From assembly GCF_900109885.1 (NCBI RefSeq), contig NZ_FOBS01000003.1, forward strand, positions 62,001-126,000: a stretch of DNA of 64,000 nucleotides, in the 5' to 3' direction. Source of the stretch: Syntrophus gentianae (lineage in GTDB: Bacteria > Desulfobacterota > Syntrophia > Syntrophales > Syntrophaceae). Position numbers and translations under genes: made by a program. A model generated the notes under the pieces. It saw only the letters and a program-made list of their open reading frames with translations, had not been told where the DNA came from and ran no database searches. Below, piece after piece: positions 1 to 10,128 of the stretch (position 1 is the first letter of the stretch; each line of letters opens with the position of its first letter).

Positions 1-191
1 ACAATAAAAAGGGTCCGGTTGTGTTGAAGAGGAACTGCCGAGTTGGATCTCACAGTGTAATCATGCCTGGGGTAACGGTAGGGGAAAATGCCGTGATCGG
101 AGCGTGCAGTTTTGTGAATGTAGATATTCCAGCTAATGTCGTTGCTATGGGGATACCGGCAAGGATTACAAGAGTCTTAAAGGAACCGTAA
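1..191 (+). CDS. Sugar O-acyltransferase, hexapeptide-repeat family (3' end only)
   Basis: The first 62 codons in this frame are open from the window edge to a TAA at 189-191, so the gene is cut by the window. The translated tail shows imperfect hexapeptide repeats ([LIV]-G-x4 pattern, for example around CRVGSHSVIMPGVTVGENAV) and ends with the motif VVAMGIPARI typical of left-handed beta-helix acetyltransferases that modify nucleotide sugars or glycolipids. It lies 50 bp ahead of a DegT-type sugar aminotransferase on the same strand, and this pairing is common in amino-sugar (N-acyl sugar) pathways. The substrate cannot be told from the fragment. Confidence 0.8.
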   Translation, partial: NKKGPVVLKRNCRVGSHSVIMPGVTVGENAVIGACSFVNVDIPANVVAMGIPARITRVLKEP

Positions 192-241
192 ATAAAATGA
201 AGCAAAATATGGCGTTTGATAGGAAAAATATGGTATAAAAG

Positions 242-1411
242 ATGAGAGAGATTCCCCCTTGGCCTTTTTTTTCTGCCGATGAAATAGATGCTGTGATGCA
301 GGTTCTGCGGTCCGGGCATGTCAACTACTGGACGGGGGAGGAAGGTCGGCGTTTTGAGAGAGAGTTTGCTGACTGGATCGGAGTTTCACATGCCGTTGCG
401 ATGGCCAACGGAACTGTTGCTTTGGAGGCGGCACTGCATGCACTTGGTATCGGTCCTGGTGATGAGGTTATCGTAACGCCGCGCACTTTCATCGCTTCGG
501 CTAGCTGTGTTGTACTCCAGGGTGCGAAACCTGTGTTTGCTGATATCGATCGAGACAGTCAGAATATTTCTGTAGAATCAATTCAGAAAGTGCTCTCACC
601 GAAGACAAAGGCGATTATTGCCGTCCATCTTGCCGGATGGTCCTGCAATATGGACGCAATTCTAGATTTGGCCAGTCAGTATAATCTCAAAGTGATTGAG
701 GATTGTGCCCAGGCGCACGGTGCGAAGTACAAAGGAAAGCCCATTGGATCATTCGGCCATGCATCGGCATTTTCTTTCTGTCAAGACAAGATTATGACGA
801 CAGGCGGCGAGGGAGGGATGCTCTTGACAGATGACGATGAGATCTGGTCCCTGTCGTGGGCTTATAAAGATCATGGTAAAAGTTACAATAGCGTTTACCA
901 TAAGGAACATCCCCCGGGATTCCGCTGGCTCCATGACAGCTTCGGGACGAACTGGCGCATGACGGAGATGCAGGCAGCCATCGGTCGTATTCAGTTACGG
1001 AAATTAACCCACTGGGTAGAAATCCGACGACGCAATGCTGCGATTCTTTCGGAACGGTTTGCGAAACTAGATGCCTTACGCCTAACGATCCCGCCGCCAG
1101 ACGTTTTTCATTCCTATTATAAATACTACGTTTTTGTACGTCCGGAGAGATTGAAAGCTGGATGGGATCGGGACCGGATCATGAATCGAATTGTGGAGGA
1201 GGGCATCCCCTGCTTTAGCGGGAGTTGCAGTGAGATTTATCTGGAGAAAGCCTTTATGGAAAGCGAATTTCAGCAGACGGACAGGCTTCCTGTGGCGAAA
1301 GAACTTGGGGCGACCAGTCTGATGTTTCTCGTTCACCCCGGCCTTTCTCCTGATAATATGACGACTATGGCGGATGTTGTGAAAAAGGTTATCGAGGAAG
1401 CGAGCCGATGA
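242..1411 (+). CDS. DegT/DnrJ/EryC1/StrS-family sugar aminotransferase
   Basis: A 389-residue PLP enzyme of the usual family length. It shows the family N-terminus, the cofactor region AMANGTVAL (about residues 53-61), the EDCAQAHGA motif (153-161) and the Schiff-base lysine K183 in SFCQDKIMTTGGEGG. Members transfer an amino group from glutamate to a keto group on a nucleotide-activated sugar in the cytoplasm, for surface polysaccharide or glycan synthesis. The partial acyltransferase upstream could acylate the new amine. Its stop overlaps the ATG of the next gene (ATGA), implying translational coupling. No strong ribosome binding site precedes the ATG. The exact sugar is not deducible. Confidence 0.9.
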   Translation: MREIPPWPFFSADEIDAVMQVLRSGHVNYWTGEEGRRFEREFADWIGVSHAVAMANGTVALEAALHALGIGPGDEVIVTPRTFIASASCVVLQGAKPVFADIDRDSQNISVESIQKVLSPKTKAIIAVHLAGWSCNMDAILDLASQYNLKVIEDCAQAHGAKYKGKPIGSFGHASAFSFCQDKIMTTGGEGGMLLTDDDEIWSLSWAYKDHGKSYNSVYHKEHPPGFRWLHDSFGTNWRMTEMQAAIGRIQLRKLTHWVEIRRRNAAILSERFAKLDALRLTIPPPDVFHSYYKYYVFVRPERLKAGWDRDRIMNRIVEEGIPCFSGSCSEIYLEKAFMESEFQQTDRLPVAKELGATSLMFLVHPGLSPDNMTTMADVVKKVIEEASR

Positions 1412-3390
1412 AAACTCAATCTGTCCACAAAATTGATTATCAAGAGCAGGGGGGAGTATCTTTTGTTCGATGGTTGGTCGATGAACTGGTGGTTCCATCG
1501 TTGTATAAACGTTTTCTCTTTTTTCTACTCTTAGACGCAGTCCTGTTTACTTTGTCCCTCTATCTTGCCTTTCTATTCCATTTCAATCATGCGGCAACAG
1601 AACACTATACTGTCTTGGCAGAGGAGGTATTACCCTTTTTTCTTGTCATTAAACTGGGGGCTTTTTATATATTCCGGGTATATGGCATGACATGGCGTTA
1701 TGTGGGGATCAGGGATATGGTCAACCTGACCCTTGCACTGTTTCTGGCTGAACTGTTTCTGGCGTTCCTGAGCCATCCCGGCGTCCTTCCTTCCGAAATG
1801 GCCCTCAGCGGCCTTCCGAAACCGATCATTTTTATGGATGGTCTGGTCTCTCTTGTCCTGGCCGCAGAGTTGCGATTGTCTAAACGAATGTATCTAGAGA
1901 TTCTCAGCCGTCAGGGGCGGGTTTCCCACGGGAAGACAACCCTCATTGTGGGAGCGGGCAACACGGGCGAAATGATCCTGCGGGATATGATGCGCCAGCG
2001 CTTCGCCGATTTTTATCCGATCGGTTTCCTGGATGACAGCCCGGATATGGTGGGACGCTACATCCATGGGGTAAAGGTTTTGGGGGAGACGAATAGGATG
2101 GCGGAACTGATTTCCCGGCAACCCGTGGAGGCGGTCATCATCGCTATTACATCACTCAATCATAAAAAGCTTACGATGCTTTATGAAACGGCCCGAAAGG
2201 CCGGAGTAGAGACAATCAAAGTCGTTCCCCGGCTGTATAATTTTGATCAGCCGGAAATAAATATGAAGGCCCTGGAGGACATAAGCATTGAAGACTTGAT
2301 CGGTCGGCAGACTGTGACTGTCGATTTCGGAGAGATCGGGAAATTTCTGCAGGGTCGGGCCGTGATGATCACCGGGGCCGGTGGGTCCATCGGTTCGGAA
2401 ATTGTCCGGCAGGTGTGTTCCTTCCGGCCCGGAAAGATCATTCTTTTTGACATCGATGAAACGGAACTCCACAATCTGGCTCTCACCTTGAATCGGCTTT
2501 TCCCTTCGCTGCGCAAGTCGATTCACTTTATTACAGGGGATGTAAAGGATGTCCTGCGGCTTCGTGAGGTTTTTTCGGAGCTTCGGCCGGAGGTCATTTT
2601 CCATGCAGCGGCATACAAGCATGTGCCGATGATGGAGTATAATCCCAAAGAAGCCGTCAAGGTAAACATCTTCGGGACCTGGAACCTTGTAAGAGCCGCC
2701 GTCGAATACGGTGTGGAGAAGTTTGTCATGATCTCGACGGACAAGGCCGTCAGACCCACCAGTGTCATGGGGGCCACAAAACGCATGGCGGAGCATCTTT
2801 GCCGGGCTTGTGACGGTCTGGGATGTGGGCCGACACGCTTTGTTTCTGTTCGCTTCGGCAATGTCCTTGGAAGCCGGGGAAGTGTTCTTCCCCTTTTTCT
2901 TGACCAGTTAAAACACGGACAGGCCCTTACCGTGACCCATCGAGAGATGAAGCGTTACTTCATGACCATTCCCGAGGCAGTGACGTTGGTGCTACAGGCT
3001 TCCGTTATCGGAAACGGCGGCGAGGTGCTCGTTCTGGACATGGGTGAACCCGTGAAGATCAGCGACCTGGCGGAAGAATTGATTCGGATCCACGGCTTGG
3101 AGCCGTACCGGGATATTGATATCAAGGTAACGGGGTTGCGACCGGGAGAAAAACTCTTTGAAGAAATCCTGACGGCGGAAGAGGGGACCGAGGCCAGTCG
3201 CCACGAAAAGATCTTTGTTGCACGCAACGGTGGAGAATATTCCTTGACGGATATTGAAAAAATCCTTATGGAATTCCACCGGGCTGTGGAAATGCCGGGC
3301 CTTTATGATGATGGGGGCGTTCGGGATCTTCTTCGGACTTATGTCAAGCATTATGAAGAAATACCGGAAAGAGCAGAAATGCTTCCATGA
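1408..3390 (+). CDS. FlaA1/CapD/WbpM-type nucleoside-diphosphate-sugar dehydratase/epimerase, membrane-anchored
   Basis: A 660-residue protein. About four hydrophobic segments occupy residues 30-155. A first Rossmann domain follows (GAGNTGE, 182-188), then a second catalytic short-chain dehydrogenase domain with the NAD(P) loop GAGGSIGS at 323-330. The usual YxxxK is replaced by MxxxK (M454, K458, in VMGATKR), and STDKA lies at 443-447. This S-M-K arrangement is that of the WbpM/FlaA1 4,6-dehydratase group acting on UDP-GlcNAc-type sugars. It should act at the inner face of the cytoplasmic membrane and supply the keto sugar used by the neighbouring aminotransferase, whose last codons overlap its start. 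Confidence 0.9.
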   Translation: MKTQSVHKIDYQEQGGVSFVRWLVDELVVPSLYKRFLFFLLLDAVLFTLSLYLAFLFHFNHAATEHYTVLAEEVLPFFLVIKLGAFYIFRVYGMTWRYVGIRDMVNLTLALFLAELFLAFLSHPGVLPSEMALSGLPKPIIFMDGLVSLVLAAELRLSKRMYLEILSRQGRVSHGKTTLIVGAGNTGEMILRDMMRQRFADFYPIGFLDDSPDMVGRYIHGVKVLGETNRMAELISRQPVEAVIIAITSLNHKKLTMLYETARKAGVETIKVVPRLYNFDQPEINMKALEDISIEDLIGRQTVTVDFGEIGKFLQGRAVMITGAGGSIGSEIVRQVCSFRPGKIILFDIDETELHNLALTLNRLFPSLRKSIHFITGDVKDVLRLREVFSELRPEVIFHAAAYKHVPMMEYNPKEAVKVNIFGTWNLVRAAVEYGVEKFVMISTDKAVRPTSVMGATKRMAEHLCRACDGLGCGPTRFVSVRFGNVLGSRGSVLPLFLDQLKHGQALTVTHREMKRYFMTIPEAVTLVLQASVIGNGGEVLVLDMGEPVKISDLAEELIRIHGLEPYRDIDIKVTGLRPGEKLFEEILTAEEGTEASRHEKIFVARNGGEYSLTDIEKILMEFHRAVEMPGLYDDGGVRDLLRTYVKHYEEIPERAEMLP

Positions 3391-3889
3391 GATCTCAGGA
3401 TGAGGAAAGACGAAATTTTTGCAAAACTGCTATCTAAAGAAAAGCTTGTGCCCAAGAAAATTTAAGATATTCGGTTAAGTGTGCTTTTAAATTTTGAAAG
3501 TTCAAAAAAAATTTCGAGTTATGTGAATATTTTTCTTTTAAATCCCTGTCATTTGTCTAATTTATCCCGACCACCTCTCCATTGCCGTTACAGCCATATT
3601 TTTTCAATAATGAGAGTCTTACACCCTGCAGAGCTTTCAGTGTTTGCCGGGAAAGTTATGAATTTCAACCTGTGCAAAGGTTTTCTTGCTGATATTGTCA
3701 ATGATACTGGCGTATGGCTGTCAACCGACTGGTTTTCAAAATTTGTGTACGACTGATTAAACGGACACTGCTGTATGAACATTAAAATTCACATAACAAT
3801 GTGCCATCATCGAATTGCACAAGGAAGATTGAGCGAGAAGAGGACATGAGAAAAGTGAAGAAGTGTTGCAGTGAGCAGGAGCAGTCATC
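3391..3889. other. AT-rich intergenic region ahead of the export genes
   Basis: About 500 bp with no convincing gene. A 91-codon open frame at 3481-3756 has no ribosome binding site and no recognisable domain, so I leave it out. The stretch is much richer in A and T than its neighbours and probably holds the promoter for the Wzz-SLBB-Wzi block, but I could not place a clear -35/-10 pair. Confidence 0.5.
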
Positions 3890-4918
3890 ATGAAAGAACC
3901 GTTGCCGATTTCGATCGATACCAGTAGTGAAATAAGTGAAGACGAGATTAGTCTTCTTGATGTATGGAGGGTGATCTGGAAAAGGCGAAAGTTCATTAGC
4001 CTTTTTGTAATTGCTTTCGTATTTTTTACCATAACATGGTCGTTATTCATGAAGAACATCTATCAGTCAAAGGCGGTTATCATCCCCGTAGTCGCCAAGG
4101 ATAGCGGTGGGACAGGGGGGACACTGTCTGCCCTGGCATCACAGTTCGGCAGCATGCCTGGTATTTCCCTTCCTGGATCGGCTTCCGCAACAGAGATCGT
4201 CAGTCTACTTGATTCTAACATCCTCCGGGAGAAGGTTGTTGAGCGATATCGGTTGATGCCGATTCTTTTCTATGAACAATGGAACAGTCAGAAAAAGGAA
4301 TGGATACGTGATCAAGGGGTCATTTCTACCTTGCGTCGATGGTTATCGAATCTTGTAAAGGCAGTTGGACCATCCGATCCGAAAGCCGCCCATTCAAATA
4401 ACGAGGAAGGCATTCCCCAACTCTGGGATGCCCTTCGCCTTTTAGATCATATTGTCCAAATCGATAATAACGTAAAAGAGAATACGATTACCCTGACTGT
4501 AGACTATGAAGATCCTGAGATTGCTGCGAAGCTGGTTGGATACTTCCTCGATACGCTGACGATGCACATGAGTGCAGAGGCGAAACGGGTAGCCTTGATC
4601 AACCGGACCTATCTGGAACAACAGCTTCAGGTAACGGCGGATCCTCTCCTGCGGCAGAAAATCTATGCCCTCATGGCCCAGCAGGTGGAAACAGCCATGA
4701 TGGCGGAAGTCAAGGAAAATTTTGCCTTCAAGGTCATTGATCCGCCAAAAGTTCCTGACAGGAAAATCAAACCGAAACGGGCGCTCATGGTGGTGCTGTC
4801 TTTTTTTGTCGCCCTTTTTGTAGGCGTTCTTGCCGCCTTTTTTATGGAATATCTTGAGAGAGTGAGAAACAGCAGTCAAGTGAAAGAATCGGAAAAAGTG
4901 AGGGGAGATGGGCAATGA
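3890..4918 (+). CDS. Wzz-type polysaccharide chain-length / polymerisation protein
   Basis: A 342-residue inner-membrane protein with two terminal membrane segments (about 35-53 and 299-319) flanking a periplasmic region, the layout of the Wzz/polysaccharide copolymerase family. The proline-rich stretch PPKVPDRKIKPKR just before the second segment is a family hallmark. There is no C-terminal tyrosine kinase domain, so it is a PCP-1/PCP-2a-like form without the kinase. AGGAG lies about 9 nt before the ATG. The stop overlaps the next start (ATGA), so it is coupled to the SLBB export protein with which it should form a trans-envelope channel. Confidence 0.85.
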   Translation: MKEPLPISIDTSSEISEDEISLLDVWRVIWKRRKFISLFVIAFVFFTITWSLFMKNIYQSKAVIIPVVAKDSGGTGGTLSALASQFGSMPGISLPGSASATEIVSLLDSNILREKVVERYRLMPILFYEQWNSQKKEWIRDQGVISTLRRWLSNLVKAVGPSDPKAAHSNNEEGIPQLWDALRLLDHIVQIDNNVKENTITLTVDYEDPEIAAKLVGYFLDTLTMHMSAEAKRVALINRTYLEQQLQVTADPLLRQKIYALMAQQVETAMMAEVKENFAFKVIDPPKVPDRKIKPKRALMVVLSFFVALFVGVLAAFFMEYLERVRNSSQVKESEKVRGDGQ

Positions 4919-7900
4919 CGATACGGTTTATCTTTTTCATATGGACTATTTCTTTGATGCTTGTTTCAGGGACCGGACATGCCCTTACTGCGGATGAAAT
5001 TTGCCAGCAGAGAAATCTTACCGCGGATCAGTGTCAGCGCCTGAAAGCCAAATTGTCTGGGATGAGCGGGCCGATTGCTCCGGAAACCATGGGGATCATG
5101 GATCAGAGTCCTGGGGGGAATATCCCGTCAAGACCGGCGGAAATCCAGTCGGGCAGGGAATTTCTACAAGGCGGAACAGCATCTGACTCCTGGAAAAAAA
5201 CAGGCGGGGCAGTCCCCGGTTCCGTTCAAGGCCCTGTGGTCATTGACGAGACAACAACAAAGCCCATGTTTGAACGACTTCGCATGGCCAGGAAGTATCA
5301 GGATATTTCGACGAATCTGCGTCGCTTTGGTTGTGAATTTTTCCAGGAAACTTCCGTGCAGGTTTTTACGGAGCGAAAGGATATTCCCGTTCCCATTGAT
5401 TATGTGGTCGGGCCGGGTGATGAAGTCCGAATCATGCTGTGGGGGCGTGTCAACAGTCAGTATAGCCTGATCGTGGACAGGGACGGGAGGATCACCATCC
5501 CTCAGATAGGCCCCATTGCCGTCGCCGGGATGACCTTTGAAAAGATGTCCCAGCAAATCATCAAGATGACCGAGCAGATGGTGGGGGCAAATATCGACAT
5601 TGCCATGGGATCCCTCAAAACCACCCCCATTCTCGTTCTGGGAGATGTGCGACGGCCTGGTTCCTATACCGTCGGGTCCTTTGCCACGATCACCGATGCC
5701 CTCCTTCTTGCCGGTGGACCGAACGACATCGGGTCCATGCGCAATGTGCAGTTGAAGCGGAATGGCCGTCTGGTGACAACCTTCGATCTGTACAATCTTC
5801 TCCTGAAAGGGGACAGGTCCAGGGATCTCGTCTTGCGTGCGGGAGATGTCATCTTTGTTCCCGTAACCGGTCCGCAGGTGGGTATTGCCGGTAATGTCAA
5901 GCGGCCCGCGATCTATGAGTTCAAGGACCGCCATGATCTTGGCGGGCTCTTCGAACTGGCGGGTGGCATCCTGCCTACGGCGGATACCCAGCAGATTCAA
6001 GTGTCTCGCATTCAGAAAAATGATCGGCACGTTGTGGTTGACATCGATGATAAAAATCTGAACAGGTCTAAAACGGTGAAGCTTCAGGACGGGGATCTTG
6101 TCAAGGTGTTCAGCATTGTGGACCGGGATCGCAATGCCGTTTATCTGGAAGGGAATGTGAAGCGTTCGGGGAAATACCAGTACAAGGCCGGCATGCGGAT
6201 TGGTGATGTGATTAAAAATTCAGCGGACCTGCTGGATGAAACCTTCATGGATTATGCTCTGATAAAACGGATCGTGCCGCCCGACCGGAAGGAGGAACTG
6301 GTGTCTTTCAATCTGGGAAAGATGCTCACCCGGCGTGACCTGGCAAACAATGTGGAACTTCGTCCAGAAGATCGTATTTATATCTTCTCCCGCTGGCTCT
6401 TCATGGAGAAGCCCTTTGTTTCCGTGGAAGGTGAAATCAGGGGACGGGCATTATTTCCCGACGATGCTGCCGGTATGGCTCGAGAAGAAAAAGAGGATCA
6501 ACTCAAATTCAACGGGACTTTCCAACGCGATCGTGATTGGAGCAGCTGGAGCAGGAGCGGTCAGACGATGAAGGATTTTCAGGGAGGTTTCCCGGGGGCA
6601 AATGCTCCGGGCGGTGCGGAATCCCAGTGGAATCGGGCTCAGAATCAGAATGCCTGGACGGATGCCGGTCTGGGAATGAAGTCGTCGCCCCTTCAGGATG
6701 TGGCCGCAATCGATTCGATTTCAACAGCGGCTGCGCTTTGTGAGATCCGCAAAGAAAATGTCGATTCGGCCCTTATGCAATTGCGATCTATTGAAAATGA
6801 GTTTACGGCTGATCAGAATGTACCGGTTCAAAGCGGGAGAGAGCAGACCCTTCAGGGTGGCAGAGAACAGACCCCACAGAAAAATCGGCTCCTGCGGTTG
6901 AGTGACTATGAGAAATACTCCCTGCTGGAAAAAATCAGGGTCATCAAGGAAACGCTGATTCAGAATCAGAGAACGGCAACCCGGGAAATTCTGGATCTTC
7001 AGGAAGAACTGAAGAAAAAGAATCTTTATGGGCTGGTGGATAAAGTCAGGGAAGCCGTCGAGACGTTGAAAACGGAATGCCGGATCACTATGAGTGACAA
7101 TATGCGGGTTCGGGATGCCATCTTGAAGGCCGGCGGCCCGACCCTGGAAGCCTATCCAGATCGTGGTGAAATTATCCGTATTGGTGAGGGGCGTGTTTAT
7201 AAGACGCTGTATTTTAATGTGGGAAAGGCAATGGCCAATGATCCCGCAGAAAACGTTCTCCTTCAGAACCGGGATAGAATTGTTCTCCATTCCATCTGGG
7301 AACACGTGGAAGAAAAAAGCATCTCCATTGATGGTGAAGTCAAGAAACCGGGAACCTATCTCTTTACCGATCAAATGACGGTGAAGGACCTCGTCTTCCG
7401 AGCCGGACATTTGATGGAGTCGGCTTATCTGGATGAAGCCGAGCTGTCCACCGTCGTGGTAGATGGCGGGAAAAGAGCCCGCCTGGAAAAGAAAACGCTC
7501 AGTTTAAGGAAAATCTTGGAAGGGGATCCTCTCCATAATGTCCAATTGAAAAATCGCGACCGGCTCTTTGTGAAACGCATCCCGGACTGGGATGTGGAAC
7601 GTTATGTGATGCTTTCCGGAGAATTCCGTTTTCCTGGACGCTATATCGTCAGTAAAGGGGAAAAACTGTCCTCTCTGATTGAGAGGGCTGGAGGTTTTAC
7701 GGATAAGGCCTACCTCCGTGGGGCCTTTTTTACAAGGGAAAGAGTCCGGGAGCTTCAGCAGAAGAGTTTGGAAGATTTGACCTCGCGCCTGGAACGGGAC
7801 TTGATAACCGGAGGGTCGAAAGATGTCGCCACGGCCCTTTCAGCGGCAGAAGTCCAGGCAAAGCAGGCCGAACTTGAGCAGAAACAGAAGTTTATCCAGT

Positions 7901-8379
7901 CGCTCAAAGAGTTGAAAGCAACGGGGCGGATGACCGTCCGGGCAGACTTGTGGCAACTGCAAGGAAGCGAATATGACATCGAGCTGGAGGATGGGGACAG
8001 CCTGCTCATTCCCGAAGTTAACAGAGTAGTCACAGTCGTTGGCTCCGTGATGACAAACGGCAGCTTTATTTATGAAAGCAAGAAAGATTACGAGGATTAC
8101 GTTGCCATGACGGGAGGATATTCGCTCTATGCCGATAAAAAGAATGTCTACGTCATAAAGGCGGATGGCAGCGCCCGGAAGGTGGACAGCGGATTCCTCT
8201 ACTGGAATGCCATGAAATCGCGTTGGCAGCTTGGCAATTCCGGCGGGATTGAACCGGGGGATCAGATCGTGGTTCCCGAACAGATGGAGCGGATTGCCTG
8301 GCTTCGGGAATTTCGTGACATCACCGCCATTCTCATGCAGTTGGCGGTCACAGCCGGTGTCGTTATCAAGGTTTTCTGA
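4915..8379 (+). CDS. Large multi-SLBB polysaccharide export protein (Wza-related)
   Basis: An 1154-residue exported protein with a signal peptide of about 23 residues (GTGHA cleavage region). A poly_export domain begins near residue 162 (DYVVGPGDEVRIMLWG) and several SLBB/beta-grasp units follow along the chain, recognised by repeated segments such as GDVRRPGSYTV, GNVKRPAIYEF, GEVKKPGTYLF and GEFRFPGRYIV. A low-complexity insert (about 522-602, rich in Gly, Ser, Gln, Asn) and a helical charged segment (about 605-730) split the SLBB array. It lacks an obvious lipobox. Typical Wza is about 380 residues, so this is a three-fold expanded form as seen in some Deltaproteobacteria. Likely role: outer-membrane/periplasmic conduit for the polysaccharide made by the upstream genes. 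Confidence 0.85.
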   Translation: MTIRFIFFIWTISLMLVSGTGHALTADEICQQRNLTADQCQRLKAKLSGMSGPIAPETMGIMDQSPGGNIPSRPAEIQSGREFLQGGTASDSWKKTGGAVPGSVQGPVVIDETTTKPMFERLRMARKYQDISTNLRRFGCEFFQETSVQVFTERKDIPVPIDYVVGPGDEVRIMLWGRVNSQYSLIVDRDGRITIPQIGPIAVAGMTFEKMSQQIIKMTEQMVGANIDIAMGSLKTTPILVLGDVRRPGSYTVGSFATITDALLLAGGPNDIGSMRNVQLKRNGRLVTTFDLYNLLLKGDRSRDLVLRAGDVIFVPVTGPQVGIAGNVKRPAIYEFKDRHDLGGLFELAGGILPTADTQQIQVSRIQKNDRHVVVDIDDKNLNRSKTVKLQDGDLVKVFSIVDRDRNAVYLEGNVKRSGKYQYKAGMRIGDVIKNSADLLDETFMDYALIKRIVPPDRKEELVSFNLGKMLTRRDLANNVELRPEDRIYIFSRWLFMEKPFVSVEGEIRGRALFPDDAAGMAREEKEDQLKFNGTFQRDRDWSSWSRSGQTMKDFQGGFPGANAPGGAESQWNRAQNQNAWTDAGLGMKSSPLQDVAAIDSISTAAALCEIRKENVDSALMQLRSIENEFTADQNVPVQSGREQTLQGGREQTPQKNRLLRLSDYEKYSLLEKIRVIKETLIQNQRTATREILDLQEELKKKNLYGLVDKVREAVETLKTECRITMSDNMRVRDAILKAGGPTLEAYPDRGEIIRIGEGRVYKTLYFNVGKAMANDPAENVLLQNRDRIVLHSIWEHVEEKSISIDGEVKKPGTYLFTDQMTVKDLVFRAGHLMESAYLDEAELSTVVVDGGKRARLEKKTLSLRKILEGDPLHNVQLKNRDRLFVKRIPDWDVERYVMLSGEFRFPGRYIVSKGEKLSSLIERAGGFTDKAYLRGAFFTRERVRELQQKSLEDLTSRLERDLITGGSKDVATALSAAEVQAKQAELEQKQKFIQSLKELKATGRMTVRADLWQLQGSEYDIELEDGDSLLIPEVNRVVTVVGSVMTNGSFIYESKKDYEDYVAMTGGYSLYADKKNVYVIKADGSARKVDSGFLYWNAMKSRWQLGNSGGIEPGDQIVVPEQMERIAWLREFRDITAILMQLAVTAGVVIKVF

Positions 8380-8392
8380 TAAGGGGAGAAAA

Positions 8393-10063
8393 ATGTGTCC
8401 AACCTGTCTGGATTGGAAACAAGAATTGAGAGATCCGGAGACTATGCCTGTCAATAAAAAAATCCTTATTTCTACGGCAGGAATCTTGTCTGCACTGTTG
8501 CTGCTGACAATGGTTGCCTTTTCCCCTGCCCATGCGGCCTCATCACCCAATGTTTCGTTGGAGCGCGATCTTTATTCCGAGATGGAGTTCTGGGCTGCGG
8601 AAGGTCTCATCCAGAGCCAGTTGAATTCCATTCGGCCCTTTGCGGGAAGTGAAGTCGGCAATCAGCTCGTTGCGGCACTGGATAAATGCAATGCCATGAA
8701 AACGCCGTCTGCAACCTGCAAACGGATTCAGCAGCACTATGCATCACTTTTTAAGGCGGAGCTTGATGAGGCGCGCTTTCCGGATCACATGAACAACACC
8801 TTTATCAAACCAGTAGAAACCTTCTCCCTTTCCTACAAATATCTGGATGGAGATTTTTCCATTTATAACAAGGAAGGGATACAATACAGCGAAGGCCAGA
8901 ATGCGATGATCCAGCTCCAATCGCAGGCCAGACTCTGGCGGGTATTTTCCTTCTTCATTCAGCCGATGGTGATATACAATCAGCATACCGGTTTTCACAG
9001 CATTCAGCCAAATCCGAAACCTTCTGTGGCGCCGCCCAATGGTTGGTCCGATAATGAAAGCAGCAGCATCGATGTGCGCCTGCATAAGGGATATGGAAAG
9101 CTGACTCTCTACAATGTTGAATTGCTGGTAGGAAGAGATTCTCTCTGGTGGGGACCAGCCTATCACGGCGCGCTGCTAATGTCCAACAATGCCCACCCCT
9201 TTGATATGATCAAATTATCCAACCCGGAACCGGTCCTCCTGCCGTGGTTGTTCTCTTACCTCGGGCCGGTGCAGTTTAACCTGATTTTTTCTGAACTTAA
9301 AGACGACCGTCAGAATAATCAGCTGGAGAATCCTTTCCTATACGGCGGGCGTCTTGGCCTGAAACCTCATCCCTGTCTCGAGCTTGGCGCATCCCATCTG
9401 GTCCTCTTCAGCGGCGAGGGGCGGCGTTCCCTGAGCTTCACGGATGTGATCAATATCCTTTATGGAAACGAAAACAGAGACAATCAGAAAACGGACAGCA
9501 ACCAGGAGTTTGCCCTGGATGCAGCCTTGACTCTGCCGAATATGAAGAAATATCTTTTTCTGGCCGACGGGCTGAAGCTTTACGTTGAGTGGGGCGGTGA
9601 AGATACGGGATTGCCGCCGGATCGAAGGGCTTATGTTACCGGTCTGGCACTTTACAAACTCTTTGGTCTGGAAAGAACCGCACTTCATGTAGAATATGCA
9701 AGGATGTCGCCCAGCAGTGTCCCCGGCAGCTGGTATAATCACGGATCCTACCCCATGTATTATCGAGGAAGCGTCTTTGGACATCACGCCGGCAGCGATG
9801 CCGACGATCTTTTCATCGAGTGGTCCCAGGATTTTGAGAAAATTTTTTACAAACTGGGTTTTGACCGGGAAAGAAGCGGAATTCAAACCAGAGATGATAC
9901 TCAGACCCAAAATCAGTATTTTGGCGAGGTGGGGTACCGGCTCAATGATCACTCGGACATCAAGCTTTCATACGCCTATGAAAAAGTCGACAATGCCGAC
10001 TATGTCAAGGACGAAAGCCAGAGCAACCATTATGTGGGATTTGAGGCCACCTTCAGCTTTTAG
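8393..10063 (+). CDS. Wzi-family capsule assembly outer-membrane protein
   Basis: A Wzi-like beta-barrel (556 residues from this start). The family region around RDSLWWGPAYHGALLMSNN is plain, and the C-terminus alternates polar and aromatic residues and ends in phenylalanine (GFEATFSF), as expected for a barrel. Wzi proteins bind exported capsule or EPS at the cell surface. I chose ATG 8393 because AAGGGGAG lies 5 nt upstream, just after the previous stop. ATG 8444 is a real alternative: it would put a clean signal peptide (KKILISTAGILSALLLL ... AHA) right at the N-terminus, but its GGAG is only 3 nt away. It follows the SLBB gene by 13 nt, so it is in the same operon. Confidence 0.85.
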   Translation: MCPTCLDWKQELRDPETMPVNKKILISTAGILSALLLLTMVAFSPAHAASSPNVSLERDLYSEMEFWAAEGLIQSQLNSIRPFAGSEVGNQLVAALDKCNAMKTPSATCKRIQQHYASLFKAELDEARFPDHMNNTFIKPVETFSLSYKYLDGDFSIYNKEGIQYSEGQNAMIQLQSQARLWRVFSFFIQPMVIYNQHTGFHSIQPNPKPSVAPPNGWSDNESSSIDVRLHKGYGKLTLYNVELLVGRDSLWWGPAYHGALLMSNNAHPFDMIKLSNPEPVLLPWLFSYLGPVQFNLIFSELKDDRQNNQLENPFLYGGRLGLKPHPCLELGASHLVLFSGEGRRSLSFTDVINILYGNENRDNQKTDSNQEFALDAALTLPNMKKYLFLADGLKLYVEWGGEDTGLPPDRRAYVTGLALYKLFGLERTALHVEYARMSPSSVPGSWYNHGSYPMYYRGSVFGHHAGSDADDLFIEWSQDFEKIFYKLGFDRERSGIQTRDDTQTQNQYFGEVGYRLNDHSDIKLSYAYEKVDNADYVKDESQSNHYVGFEATFSF

Positions 10064-10128
10064 CCATGTTCCGCTGCCGCAGGGAAGACAAAGCGAGCCC
10101 CTTTTTGTCGGTTGCCGATTTATGAAAA

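Noticed and set aside
3481-3756. 91-codon frame in the gap before the Wzz gene.
   Set aside because: No ribosome binding site, no domain, composition like the AT-rich spacer.
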